A stretch of 64,000 nucleotides of DNA from Streptomyces sp. F001 (GCF_004187715.1 NZ_QZWF01000041.1:53393-117392); one strand, 5' to 3'. Shown: positions 16,203 to 24,762, numbered from the stretch's first letter. The notes: a model not told the origin generated them from the sequence alone. Numbers and translations: made by a program.

Positions 16203-16816
16203 CCACGCTGCTCGTCATCGCCAAGGAGCCGCGGCCCGGCCGGGTCAAGACGCGGCTGACGCCCCCGTTCACCCCCGCTCAGGCGGCCGTGCTGGCCGAG
16301 GCGGCCCTGGTGGACACCCTGCGTGCGGTGGCCTCCGCGCCGGCCCGGCGGCGGGTCCTGGTGCTCGACGGCGCCCCCGGCGCCTGGCTGCCGTCCGGCT
16401 TCGACGTCGTACCACAGTGCGCGGGCGGCCTGGACGAGCGGCTCGCGGACGCCTTCGCCGGGTGCGACGGCCCTGCCCTGCTGATCGGGATGGACACCCC
16501 ACAGGTGACGCCGCAGTTGCTGACCGTGGACTTCGCCGACAGCGACGCGTACTTCGGTCCGGCCGAGGACGGGGGCTTCTGGGCGCTCGGCCTCGCCGAG
16601 CCGGCCCCGGAGCTGCTGCGCGGTGTCCCGATGTCGACGCCGGCCACCGGCGCCGTACAGCGCGACCGGCTCGTCGCCGCCGGGCTCCGGGTGCGGGATC
16701 TGCCCCCGCTGCGGGACGTCGACACGGCAGCCGACGCCGAAGCGGTGGCCGCGCTGGCACCGCACGGCCGGTTCGCCGCGGAGCTGGCCCGACTGCATGC
16801 GGCCACCGGCCGATGA
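16199..16816 (+). CDS. TIGR04282/DUF2064-family nucleotidyl/glycosyltransferase-like protein
   Basis: A 205-residue GT-A fold protein. It starts LLVIAKEPRPGRVKTRLTPPF, the hallmark of this family and of molybdopterin/nucleotide-sugar transferases; G-M-D-T-P-Q-V-T supplies the metal-binding Asp and EDGGFWALGL a later conserved loop. The start is TTG 16199, overlapping the preceding stop, with GGGAGGG eight bases upstream; ATG or GTG alternatives would lose the motif. Such genes often pair with the GT2 type found just before. Substrate unknown. Confidence 0.85.
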   Translation: MTTLLVIAKEPRPGRVKTRLTPPFTPAQAAVLAEAALVDTLRAVASAPARRRVLVLDGAPGAWLPSGFDVVPQCAGGLDERLADAFAGCDGPALLIGMDTPQVTPQLLTVDFADSDAYFGPAEDGGFWALGLAEPAPELLRGVPMSTPATGAVQRDRLVAAGLRVRDLPPLRDVDTAADAEAVAALAPHGRFAAELARLHAATGR

Positions 16817-17595
16817 CCGCCCCGTACGAGATCGCCCGGCCGGGCGACACCGAACAGCCCGCCCTGCTCCCCTGGTCGGCCGATCCTTATGTGCACGCCC
16901 TGCGCACCGGCCGCGGACCGCTGTTCCTGCGCCGCACCGACGGCTGGCTGCTCCCGCTGGACGTGGAGCGGTGGTGTGCGCGCCCGGACGACGCGGATCT
17001 GACCGTCCTGGACCGCTGCGAGGGTGCCGTGCTCGACGTGGGCTGCGGCCCGGGCCGGCTGGTCGCGGAACTCGCCGCCCGGGGCCGGACCGCGCTCGGC
17101 ATCGACGTCAGCGAGGCCGCGGTCGCGCACACCGCACGGCTGGGCGGCCGGGTCCTGCGGCGGTCGGTCTTCCAGCCGCTGCCCGCCGAGCGGCGCTGGG
17201 GCACCGCGCTGCTGATGGACGGCAACGTCGGCATCGGCGGCGACCCGCCCGCGCTGCTGGACCGGGTGTCCCGGCTCCTCGCCCCGGGCGGTCTGGTGAT
17301 CGTCGAGACGGTTCCCGCGGACGTGGACGAGCGGGTCCAGGTCCATGTCACCGACGGGCGGGGCACCGCCGGCGTCCCCTTCCCGTGGGCCCGGCTCGGC
17401 ACCCCGGCCCTGCTGCGGTACGCCCGCGCGCTATGGCTCGACGTGGAGGATCAGTGGGCGGCCGGCGGACGCTGCTTCGTCGCCCTGCGCAGCCGGAGCA
17501 CCAGCAGCAGTGCCGAGCCGCCGAACAGAACGGCGGTGATCAGCAGCCAGCGGGCCAGGAAGCCGTCCGCCGACAGCCCGGAGACCAGCCGGTAG
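16813..17595 (+). CDS. Class I SAM-dependent methyltransferase
   Basis: A 260-residue methyltransferase. The SAM motif I is LDVGCGPGRLVAEL (residues about 75-88), motif II acidic residue follows in ALGIDVSEAAVA, and G-L-V-I-V-E-T-V is the later strand. ATG 16813 overlaps the previous stop (ATGA), so it belongs to the glycosyltransferase operon. Its last 48 codons overlap the convergent membrane-protein gene by 145 bases; the final 30 residues look like antisense sequence (S-T-S-S-S-A-E-P-P-N) and are not methyltransferase-like. Confidence 0.85.
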   Translation: MTAPYEIARPGDTEQPALLPWSADPYVHALRTGRGPLFLRRTDGWLLPLDVERWCARPDDADLTVLDRCEGAVLDVGCGPGRLVAELAARGRTALGIDVSEAAVAHTARLGGRVLRRSVFQPLPAERRWGTALLMDGNVGIGGDPPALLDRVSRLLAPGGLVIVETVPADVDERVQVHVTDGRGTAGVPFPWARLGTPALLRYARALWLDVEDQWAAGGRCFVALRSRSTSSSAEPPNRTAVISSQRARKPSADSPETSR

Positions 17596-17927
17596 CGCTC
17601 GTCGACCCGGCCGCTGATCAGCGGGAACCACACCAGCAACAACAGGCCGGACAGGGCGGCCGGGACACGGACGTACGGGATCCACTCCCGGCGCCGCACC
17701 GCGCCGAGCGCGCCGGTGACCGCCCGGTCCGCGGCCGCGTACAGCGGCAGGAGTACCAGGTCGTGGACGAGGGCCGCGCCCACGAACCACAGCGCCACCT
17801 GGAACCAGTCGCCCGCGAGCAGCCGCACGCCCGCGTATCCGGCGAGCGCGAACGAAGCGGCGAGCAGCAGCAGTTGCAGCGGGCTGCCGAGGACGAGGTG
17901 CGGTCGGACGAGGGTGGGGCGGCGCAT
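17451..17927 (-). CDS. Four-helix integral membrane protein, partner of molybdoenzyme
   Basis: A 158-residue protein with four hydrophobic segments near residues 16-34, 42-60, 86-104 and 128-147. No known family is evident. ATG 17927 overlaps the stop of the molybdopterin oxidoreductase gene in a GTGATG arrangement, so the two are co-translated and probably act together. Its end lies 145 bases inside the convergent methyltransferase gene. Confidence 0.8.
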   Translation of the reverse strand: MRRPTLVRPHLVLGSPLQLLLLAASFALAGYAGVRLLAGDWFQVALWFVGAALVHDLVLLPLYAAADRAVTGALGAVRRREWIPYVRVPAALSGLLLLVWFPLISGRVDERYRLVSGLSADGFLARWLLITAVLFGGSALLLVLRLRRATKQRPPAAH

Positions 17928-19153
17928 CACAGGTCTCCGAACGTCATCCGTGTCACCCACTTGGTGTTCAGCACGCCCGGCGCGGCGGGCACGATGATCC
18001 GGGCCGGGTAGCCGTGGTCGAGGGTCAGCGGCTCGCCGTTGACGTCCAGGGCGAGCAGGGAGCGCGGGTCGGCCACCTGGTTGGCGCGCATCGCGGCATG
18101 GCGGAAGGCGCCGTGCCGTTGGAGGGACTCCACGAGCACGTCGGTCGGTTCGTCGTGGCCGACGAGGGCGGCGAGGTCCCGCAGCCGTACACCGCGCCAC
18201 CACTGGTCGGAGGTCGACCAGCCCTCCACACAGGCGATCGGCAGCGCGGCGCTGTGCAGCGGGAGGCCCAGCAGCTCGTCCCGGCTCAGCCGGACGACGC
18301 CAAAGCGGCCGGTGACGACCAGCCGCCACGCCTCGTCACTCGTCTCCCGGCGGTCGATTCCGGCGTACGCGGCCGTCTTGTTGATCTGGAAGCCGCCAGG
18401 GCCGCTGCCCGGTTGGGGTCCCCCGCGCGGTGCGAGGACGGCCGTCTCGCGCAGCGGCCCGTCGAAGCTGCGGCCCGCCGTCGTGACGAACATCAGCAGC
18501 GAGGCTCCTGAGACCAGCCCGAAGGCGCCACGGCGGGACACGGTCGGCTCGGCCGGCCGCGGGGGCACCAGATCGCCCTCCTCCGCGCGCAGCCCGCGCA
18601 GATTACGCACCGCCGTGGGGAACTTCAGGGCGGCGTGCACGACGAACGCGGCGAAGAACACCCAGGCGCCGTAGAAGTGCAGCGTGTAGAACGAGCCGGG
18701 AAAGACGTAGTCCACCTGGACGTTGAGCACGCCGGTCGTGAACTGGAACAGGGCGCCCCCGACCAGCAGGATCAGCGAGATCCGCTCCAGCGCGTGCGCC
18801 ACCGAACGGGCCGGCGGCAGCGCGAACAGCCGGGGCACCACCGACCACAGCTTGGCCAGCAGGACGGGAATGAGGGTGAGCCCCAGGGTGACGTGGACGC
18901 CCTGGGTGAGCCGGTACAGCCAGTGCGGGTCGGTCGGCCAGGAGAAGAGGTAGAAGCCGAGGAGCCCCTTGTCCGGTGTCTGGTCGTTGACCGGCGACAG
19001 GTCGGGGTTGTAGGCGGCGTACGACAGCAGGCCGGTCACGAACAGCAGGGTGATGCCGACCAGCAGCACGACGCCGAAGACGGCGGTGAACCGCGGGCCG
19101 CGCAGGGGGCTGCGCCAGAAGCCGGGCGACGAGGGAAGCCGTTGGTCGCGCAT
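17927..19153 (-). CDS. Molybdopterin-dependent oxidoreductase fused to cytochrome b561-like domain
   Basis: A 408-residue membrane-bound redox protein. Residues about 20-200 form a four-helix cytochrome b with histidines in QGVHVTLGL and LHFYGAWVFFAAFVVHAALKF that may bind heme. Residues about 215-235 form another hydrophobic segment, then the sulfite-oxidase-type molybdopterin domain begins; IACVEGWSTSDQWWRGV carries the Mo-ligand cysteine. This resembles YedY/YedZ (MsrPQ) pairs fused in reverse order. The ATG 19153 is six bases from a -10 TACCGT, so it is leaderless. Substrate unknown; a sulfoxide-type reaction is inferred. Confidence 0.88.
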   Translation of the reverse strand: MRDQRLPSSPGFWRSPLRGPRFTAVFGVVLLVGITLLFVTGLLSYAAYNPDLSPVNDQTPDKGLLGFYLFSWPTDPHWLYRLTQGVHVTLGLTLIPVLLAKLWSVVPRLFALPPARSVAHALERISLILLVGGALFQFTTGVLNVQVDYVFPGSFYTLHFYGAWVFFAAFVVHAALKFPTAVRNLRGLRAEEGDLVPPRPAEPTVSRRGAFGLVSGASLLMFVTTAGRSFDGPLRETAVLAPRGGPQPGSGPGGFQINKTAAYAGIDRRETSDEAWRLVVTGRFGVVRLSRDELLGLPLHSAALPIACVEGWSTSDQWWRGVRLRDLAALVGHDEPTDVLVESLQRHGAFRHAAMRANQVADPRSLLALDVNGEPLTLDHGYPARIIVPAAPGVLNTKWVTRMTFGDL

Positions 19154-19159
19154 GGTTCG

Positions 19160-19165
19160 ACGGTA
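19160..19165 (-). promoter_or_regulatory. -10 box of leaderless molybdoenzyme gene
   Basis: On the minus strand TACCGT ends six bases before ATG 19153; no ribosome site is visible. Confidence 0.5.
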
Positions 19166-19253
19166 GGCCGCGGCCCGCCCGAAGACACCGCGCAACTCAT
19201 GACGAAACGCTGACATCAGGGCGCAGGACGCCCTGGTGGGTGCGTCGGCGGCC

Positions 19254-19259
19254 TAGCGT
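19254..19259 (+). promoter_or_regulatory. -10 box of leaderless membrane glycosyltransferase-like gene
   Basis: TAGCGT lies seven bases before GTG 19267, identical to the box at 14373, hinting at joint control of this gene set. Confidence 0.5.
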
Positions 19260-19266
19260 CCTGCGT

Positions 19267-20628
19267 GTGATCCGCTCCCCTCTCCGTGACCTGGGCGCCG
19301 CCCTGGCCGCCGTCCTGCTCGTCGTCGCGGCGGTCCTGGTCGGCCGCCACATCGAGGACACCGACGGCACGCTGTTCGTCAACTGGCCTCCGCTGCTCGC
19401 CTCCTGGGGCCCGCACGCGGGCCCGGGCACCCCGGCCGCGATCGCGGTGGCGATCGCCGTGGTGGCGTACGGGCCCGGGCTCGCCGCGCGGCTGCCGTGG
19501 CGCGCGCTCCTGGCTGTGGCCTGCGGCACCGCCATGGCCTGGACCTGGTCGCTGGCCCTGATCGACGGCTGGCACCGGGGTGTCGCGCAGCGGCTCACCA
19601 CGCGGTACGAGTACCTCCAGGTCATCGACCGCTTCCAGGACATCCCCGCCACTGTGCGGAACTTCACCGAGTACATCGTGATCCAGGGCCCCGACCACTG
19701 GCCCGCGCACATCGCCGGGCACCCGCCGGCGGCCACGCTCACCTTCGTCCTGCTCGACCGGATCGGCCTCGGCGGCGGGGCCTGGGCCGGGGTCTGGTGC
19801 ATCACCGTCGGGGCCACGGCGGTGATCGCCGTGCTGGTGACGGTGCGGGTGCTGACCGGGGAGGGGCTCGCGCGGCGGGCGGCGCCGTTTCTGGTACTGG
19901 CGCCGGGCGCGGTGTGGATGGGAACGTCGGCCGACGGGTACTTCACGGCGGTCGCCGCCTGGTCGGTGGCGCTGCTGGCGCTTGCGGTGACGAGGCCGCC
20001 GGGGGCTCGGTCGCGGATCGCGGCGGGCGGGGCGGGACTGCTGTACGGGCTGACCTGCTATCTGTCGTACGGGCTCACGCTGATCGGGATCATCGGTCTG
20101 GGGGTGTTCGTCCTCGGCCGGAACCGGCGCGCGGTGCTGCTGCCGCTCCTGGCCGGGGTGGCCGTGTTCCCGCTGGTCTTCACCCTTGCGGGGTTCAACT
20201 ACTGGGAGGCGTACCACCTGCTGGTCGAGCGCTACAACCAGGGTGCCGGGGGCGTCCGGCCGTACGGGTACTGGGTGTGGGCCAACCCGGCGTGCACCGT
20301 CCTCGTCGTGGGCCTCGCGACGGTGGCGGGGCTGTCACGGGCGGGCGGCACGCTCGTCGGGCAGCGCCGCCGTCTGCCGATCCGGCCGGGTGACGCGGAG
20401 GGGCCGGTCGCCGAGAGCCGCCTCGCGGTGCTTCTGCTCGGCGCCTTTCTCGCCCTCCTCGCCGCCGACCTGTCCGGGATGAGCAAGGCGGAGACGGAGC
20501 GCATCTGGCTGCCCTTCGCCCTCTGGCTCCTCGCCGCCTGCGCGTTCCTGCCCCGCCCCCGCATCTGGCTGGCGGCGCAGGCCGTGGTCGCCTTGCTGGT
20601 CAACCACCTGCTGTGGACCGGCTGGTGA
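19267..20628 (+). CDS. Polytopic membrane protein, glycosyltransferase (GT-C) like
   Basis: A 453-residue protein with about ten to twelve hydrophobic helices. A hydrophilic loop after helix 3 (residues about 105-155) contains RYEYLQVIDRFQDIPATVRNF and GHPPAATLTF; the latter resembles the loop of PMT-like GT-C glycosyltransferases and mannosyltransferases. No DxD in the first loop was seen with certainty, so the class is inferred. GTG 19267 is the leaderless start. It closes the cluster that starts with the epimerase and may use a lipid-linked sugar made by the GT2 enzyme. Confidence 0.75.
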   Translation: MIRSPLRDLGAALAAVLLVVAAVLVGRHIEDTDGTLFVNWPPLLASWGPHAGPGTPAAIAVAIAVVAYGPGLAARLPWRALLAVACGTAMAWTWSLALIDGWHRGVAQRLTTRYEYLQVIDRFQDIPATVRNFTEYIVIQGPDHWPAHIAGHPPAATLTFVLLDRIGLGGGAWAGVWCITVGATAVIAVLVTVRVLTGEGLARRAAPFLVLAPGAVWMGTSADGYFTAVAAWSVALLALAVTRPPGARSRIAAGGAGLLYGLTCYLSYGLTLIGIIGLGVFVLGRNRRAVLLPLLAGVAVFPLVFTLAGFNYWEAYHLLVERYNQGAGGVRPYGYWVWANPACTVLVVGLATVAGLSRAGGTLVGQRRRLPIRPGDAEGPVAESRLAVLLLGAFLALLAADLSGMSKAETERIWLPFALWLLAACAFLPRPRIWLAAQAVVALLVNHLLWTGW

Positions 20629-20643
20629 GCGGCCTCACCGTGC

Positions 20644-21438
20644 CTACGGCAGGATCGAGTCGACGTATCCTCCGTCCACACGCACGGCGGCGCCGGTCGT
20701 GGCGGACGCCAGCGGGGAGCTCAGGTACACCACGAGGTTCGCGATCTCCTCGGGCTCGATGAGGCGCTGGAGCAGTGACTGCGGGCGGTGGTCCCGCATG
20801 AACGCGCGCTGCGCCTCCTCCCAGGGCAGGTCGCGGTCCACCAGCTGATAGACGAAGTCCTCGACGCCCTCGGTGTGGGTGGGACCGGCGATGACGGAGT
20901 TCACCGTGACACCGCTGCCGGCCGCCTCCTTCGCGAAACCGCGGCTCACCGCGAGCAGGGCGGTCTTCGACATCCCGTAGTGGATCATCTCGGCGGGGAT
21001 CACGACGGCCGAGTCGCTCGCGATGTTCAGCACCCGGCCCCACCCCTGCCGCATCATCCGTGGGAGGTACGAGCGGGTCAGCCGGACGCCCGAGAGCACA
21101 TTGATCTCGAAGTAGCGGCGCCACTCGTCGTCGGTGATGTCCAGGGCGGGCGCCGGGCCGAAGATGCCGAGGTTGTTGACCAGGATGTCCACGTCGGGCA
21201 GCGTCTCCACCGCAGCCGCGGCGCCCTCCTCGGTGCCCAGGTCAGCCGCTACGGCCACGAAGTCTCCCTCCGGCGCCTCGGCCCGCAGTTTCTCGATGCT
21301 CCGTTCGAGGCGTTCGGCGTTGCGTCCGTTGACGCCCACGCGTGCTCCGGCGCGGGCCAGTCCCACGGCGATCGCCGCTCCGATGCCCTGGGAGGAGCCG
21401 GTCACCAGCGCGGTTCGCCCATCGAGGTCCACGTTCAT
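20644..21438 (-). CDS. Short-chain dehydrogenase/reductase
   Basis: A 264-residue classical SDR. The NAD(P) motif TGSSQGIGAAIA is at residues 14-25, NNLG near 88, catalytic Ser in IASDSAVVI and the Y-x3-K pair in H-Y-G-M-S-K-T near 156. The length and motifs fit 3-oxoacyl-ACP reductase-like enzymes, but specificity is unclear. ATG 21438 has AAGGAG seven bases upstream. It stands alone, convergent with the membrane protein gene and divergent from the coiled-coil unknown. Confidence 0.92.
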   Translation of the reverse strand: MNVDLDGRTALVTGSSQGIGAAIAVGLARAGARVGVNGRNAERLERSIEKLRAEAPEGDFVAVAADLGTEEGAAAAVETLPDVDILVNNLGIFGPAPALDITDDEWRRYFEINVLSGVRLTRSYLPRMMRQGWGRVLNIASDSAVVIPAEMIHYGMSKTALLAVSRGFAKEAAGSGVTVNSVIAGPTHTEGVEDFVYQLVDRDLPWEEAQRAFMRDHRPQSLLQRLIEPEEIANLVVYLSSPLASATTGAAVRVDGGYVDSILP

Positions 21439-21625
21439 GGGTCACTCCTTGTCGCAGTGCGGTCGGCCGATGTCCTCCTGCCCACGATCGCCGACGATGC
21501 ACCCGGCCGCAGGCGGACGGCCGCCGTCCTCGACACGGCCGTTCCGGGTGACCCCCGGGATGATCCCGTCCACCTGCGGCGACGATACTGGCAGTCGCAC
21601 CACGCCCCCGTTACAGATGGACCCC

Positions 21626-22771
21626 ATGCCCTCCACCACCGTCCGCCCCATGACTCCCCCCACGGTCTGGCTGGCTCGCGGCCGCCATGCCGGGCCCGCC
21701 GCGGAAGACGTCCTCCGGCGCCACCTCCAGCACCTCAAGGACCGCGGCGTCATCCGCGACCATCTGGAGCTGCCCGAGCCCGAGGGCGCCCACGAACGCG
21801 TCTTCGAGGCCCGCTGGGAGGTGGACGGGACGGTGACCGTGCGGGCCAGGCTGGCTCTCGCCCACGGCTCGGCCGCCGGGCAGGAGTGGGTGCTGGCGGC
21901 GGAGGCGGAGCGTCCGTGGGACCTGCGATGGCCGTCCCCCACCACCATGTTCTGGCCGGACGATCCCGACGCCGCCTGGGACCACGAGGCCGACGCGGAC
22001 CTGCGCCTGCGGGACATCAACCCGCTGCCCCCGGACGACAAGGACCTGCGGCGCGTGCTCAGGGGCGCCGCGCGCAGCGCGTGGTCCGTCCACGTCGTCG
22101 TCCACGAGGCCATGACGCCCGACGCGCTGGGACGTCTGCCGCTGGCCCGGCTGCTGCCGCCGGGTCTGCGGCACCGCGTGGTGGAGCACCGCGCCGCGCC
22201 GCACCAGCTGCGGGCCGTGAACTGGGCCCTGCGCGAGTTCGGTGTGCAGGTGCCGCGCGGCGGAGCCGTGGTGCTGCCCGGCTCGCTGGCCCCGGACGAC
22301 TACGACGTCGACGCCTGCTCCGTACGCAGTGTCTTCCTGGACGGCAGCGAACCGAGCGAGCTCATCGACGCGCTGACCCGTTACGTCGCCTCGCCGCGGC
22401 CGCTGCCGGAGGGTGCCGACGGCGTCCTCACCGCGCTGCGGGAGGACTGGCACCTGCTGACCCTGGAGGAGGAGCTCGCCCGCGAGCGGGCGCTGGTGGC
22501 CATGTACGCCGAGGCCCTGGAGGCGATGACGAGGTCCCGGGACCTGTACCGGGAGGCCGCCGAGCGGGCCAACGAGGCGCTGGCCGTGTACCGCGAGTCG
22601 TCCGCCGCACTGCCGGAACCGCCGACGGCGGAGCCACCGCAGGAGGTGTCCTCCGGTTCCCCGCTCCAGCAGTTGACGCGCTCTTTCGGACGTTTCAAGG
22701 CGACCGCGAAGTTCCGGCGTCCGGCGTCGTCCGCGGAACCGGACGGTACCGAGGGCGGTTCCGGCGGCTGA
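21626..22771 (+). CDS. Hypothetical protein with C-terminal coiled coil
   Basis: A 381-residue protein I do not recognise. Residues about 30-250 look like a mixed alpha/beta domain with W-rich motifs (WEVDGTVTVRARLAL, RPWDLRWPSPTTMFWPDD). Residues about 270-330 are strongly helical with heptad spacing (DWHLLTLEEELARERALVAM, then YAEALEAMTRSRDLY), a probable coiled coil. The tail is Ser/Pro/Gly-rich. ATG 21626 or ATG 21617 are both possible; neither has a ribosome site and a -10-like TTACAG sits at 21611. Function unknown. Confidence 0.7.
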   Translation: MPSTTVRPMTPPTVWLARGRHAGPAAEDVLRRHLQHLKDRGVIRDHLELPEPEGAHERVFEARWEVDGTVTVRARLALAHGSAAGQEWVLAAEAERPWDLRWPSPTTMFWPDDPDAAWDHEADADLRLRDINPLPPDDKDLRRVLRGAARSAWSVHVVVHEAMTPDALGRLPLARLLPPGLRHRVVEHRAAPHQLRAVNWALREFGVQVPRGGAVVLPGSLAPDDYDVDACSVRSVFLDGSEPSELIDALTRYVASPRPLPEGADGVLTALREDWHLLTLEEELARERALVAMYAEALEAMTRSRDLYREAAERANEALAVYRESSAALPEPPTAEPPQEVSSGSPLQQLTRSFGRFKATAKFRRPASSAEPDGTEGGSGG

Positions 22772-22923
22772 GGAGCAGTCACCGGCGCACTCCGGTCACC
22801 GGCATAGTCGTACGGGGTGTGCCGATAGGTCACAAACGGCATAACGGAGGCAATATCAGGGCGGAATCCGGGAATTCAAGGAAAGGCGCGTCCACCGGCG
22901 GCGCACCGGACCGAGGAGGGCCC

Positions 22924-23235
22924 GTGGATTCCACCACAGCAGTGCTCGCCGTCATCGCCGTGATCCTCGCCGTCGTGCTCGCCGTGGCCGTCGGGCTGCT
23001 GGTGCGGCTGGTCCGGGCCCGGCGCGGACTGCGGCGCGCCGGGCTGCCGACCGGGCCGCCCTGGGTGTTCTGGGGGGCCGTTCTCTACTTCGTGCTCCCG
23101 GCCGACCTGCTGCCCGATCCGGTGTACCTCGACGACGTCGGCGCACTGCTCCTGGCCCTGCGCACCCTGCGCACGCCCCTGACCGCACGAGACCACCGCA
23201 CCGCCCCGGCACGACGCCCGGCCGACCCCGTCTGA
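22924..23235 (+). CDS. DUF1232 (YkvA-like) membrane protein
   Basis: A 103-residue protein with one strong N-terminal transmembrane helix (residues 5-28) and the DUF1232 signature YFVLPADLLPDPVYLDDVG near residues 57-76. Members are small membrane proteins of unknown function. GTG 22924 has GAGGAGGG four bases ahead. Its own promoter is not obvious. Confidence 0.85.
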   Translation: MDSTTAVLAVIAVILAVVLAVAVGLLVRLVRARRGLRRAGLPTGPPWVFWGAVLYFVLPADLLPDPVYLDDVGALLLALRTLRTPLTARDHRTAPARRPADPV

Positions 23236-23560
23236 CCTCCAACCGCCCACGTTCCACAACGGATCCACGCCCCGTTGCGGCCGCTCGGGGCGACACCGGG
23301 CCCGCGCGCCCGCCATCACCCCCATGTGCTCCCCCGGCCGCCCGGGGTGCACCGTGCTGTGCATCACGACCAGTCAACCGGAAGGCGCCGTCCTCCGTCT
23401 CAGGTTCAGAGCGGCCAACTCGCCCGCCACTACGGAGCGTAAGGAAACCAATCACCCGTTCGATTCGTATAAGTCCATGGAAAGCCCCGGAGATCCACGG
23501 GCTAAGCGACGACACGGCAGGCCGACGCCTGGCCGGGGCAGCACCGAAGAGGGAGAGACG
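23236..23560. other. 325-base gene-free region upstream of the RiPP pair
   Basis: The region is GC-rich to about 23400, then drops in GC and holds a candidate ECF promoter at 23443-23471. After the predicted start near 23478 a leader of about 80 bases precedes tgmA. No convincing reading frame was found; a longer in-frame extension of tgmA upstream is not coding-like. Confidence 0.6.
23443..23471 (+). promoter_or_regulatory. Candidate ECF sigma promoter of tgmAB
   Basis: GGAAAC at 23443-23448, a 17-base spacer, and CGTATA at 23466-23471 match the GGAAC/CGT pattern of ECF sigma promoters of the SigE type. The region is clearly less GC-rich than its surroundings. The assignment is by pattern only. 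Confidence 0.5.
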
Positions 23561-23752
23561 ATGCAACCGTTCGCGCTCAACTACGCACGCCCGGCGGCAG
23601 AGTTGGATGTCGCCACTCCGTACGCCTACGATCCCGGCCTGCAGTTGAACGTGCTGTTCGACGGCCGGATCGCCGCCACCGATCTCGCGTTGCTCAGGGA
23701 GCTGGGGACGACGACGTCCACCGCGGGCTCGAAGACGCACTTCGACGACTGA
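23561..23752 (+). CDS. tgmA: Graspetide precursor peptide (ATP-grasp RiPP, TgmA-like)
   Basis: A 63-residue peptide. The leader includes the family signature PFALNYARPAAEL at residues 3-15, PYAYDPGLQLNVLFDGR near 20-36, and the end TTTSTAGSKTHFDD (residues 50-63) is rich in Thr/Ser followed by two Asp, as in the core of graspetides where ATP-grasp ligases link Ser/Thr/Lys side chains to Asp/Glu. Residues 62-63 are the likely acceptors; Thr50-Ser57 and Thr59 the donors. ATG 23561 has GGGAG five bases upstream. The ligase gene follows after 16 bases. The product's ring pattern is not predictable by eye. Confidence 0.85.
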   Translation: MQPFALNYARPAAELDVATPYAYDPGLQLNVLFDGRIAATDLALLRELGTTTSTAGSKTHFDD

Positions 23753-23768
23753 ACACGGACCGTCGACG

Positions 23769-24752
23769 ATGACCGTACTGATCCTGACGTGTGACCAGGA
23801 CGTGACGGCGGACATGGTGGTCGTCCACCTGAACGCGTCCGGAGTCCCGGTGGTCCGCCTCGATCCCGCCGACCTGACCGGCGGAGCCGCGCTGTCGGGC
23901 GAGTATGTGCACGGCGCCTTCCGCGGGCATCTGTGGTCCGCTGGCCGGCTGGTGAGCATGGACGGGCTGCGGTCCGTGTGGGTGCGCCGGCCGGGAACTC
24001 CGGCCACGCGGGTGGCCGAGCCGTCCGCGTGGCTCACCGAGGAGTCCTCGCAGGCGCTGTACGGCATGCTGCGCAGCTCAACCGCCCGCTGGATGAACCA
24101 TCCGGACGCGGCCCGCCGCGCCCGGTACAAGCCCTGGCAGCTCCGCCTCGCCCAGCGCAGCGGACTGCCCGTGCCGGCCACCCTGATCACGACCTTCCCG
24201 CAGGCCGCCCGGGATTTCGCCGCACGCTTCCCCGACCTCGTCGTCAAACCTGTCTCCGGCGCGCATCCCCAGGAGCCGCCGAGGGCGGTGCCGACCAGCC
24301 GGGTGGCGCCGGACACCGACTTCGCCGCGGTCGCCTTCGGCCCGACCCTGCTGCAACGGCGGATCGCCAAGCGGGCCGACATCCGGCTCACCGTGGTCGG
24401 CGAGCGGATGCTGGCCGCCCGCAAGGCGACCGCCCCCGACGCCGACCCGGAGGAGGTCGACGTCCGCTTCGCCAAGGACGACCGGCCCTGGCGCTCCTCC
24501 GACGTCCCCGCCCGGATCGCCGACGGCGTCCGCGCATACGTCCGGGACGCGGAACTGTCCTACGGCGCCTTCGACTTCGTGGAGGACGCCGACGGGACGT
24601 GGTGGTTCCTGGAGTGCAACCAGTCCGGACAGTTCGGCTTCGTGGAGGTGGACACGGGCCAGCCGATCGCCCGCACCATCGCGGAGTGGCTGGCCCGGCC
24701 CGCCGCGGACCGCCCGAACCGGGTCAACGGCACGGGCACCAGGGTTCCTTGA
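23769..24752 (+). CDS. tgmB: ATP-grasp ribosomal peptide maturase (TgmB-like)
   Basis: A 327-residue ATP-grasp ligase that forms ester or amide macrocycles in the peptide encoded just upstream. The N-terminal pre-ATP-grasp part shows TVLILTCDQDVTADMVVVHL and WVRRPG. The ATP-binding part has VVKPVSG near residue 160, LQRRIAKRADIRLTVVG (RiPP-type ligases), the K of ARKAT, and the metal/ATP loop FLECNQSGQFGFVE at residues about 281-294. ATG 23769. No methyltransferase partner of the PIMT type follows, unlike several known clusters. Confidence 0.9.
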   Translation: MTVLILTCDQDVTADMVVVHLNASGVPVVRLDPADLTGGAALSGEYVHGAFRGHLWSAGRLVSMDGLRSVWVRRPGTPATRVAEPSAWLTEESSQALYGMLRSSTARWMNHPDAARRARYKPWQLRLAQRSGLPVPATLITTFPQAARDFAARFPDLVVKPVSGAHPQEPPRAVPTSRVAPDTDFAAVAFGPTLLQRRIAKRADIRLTVVGERMLAARKATAPDADPEEVDVRFAKDDRPWRSSDVPARIADGVRAYVRDAELSYGAFDFVEDADGTWWFLECNQSGQFGFVEVDTGQPIARTIAEWLARPAADRPNRVNGTGTRVP

Positions 24753-24762
24753 CGCTACGAGC

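Noticed and set aside
20788..23235. An 815-codon plus-strand frame ending in the DUF1232 gene
   Set aside because: It is antisense to the SDR and out of frame with the coiled-coil gene; only the last 103 codons with their own ribosome site are coding.
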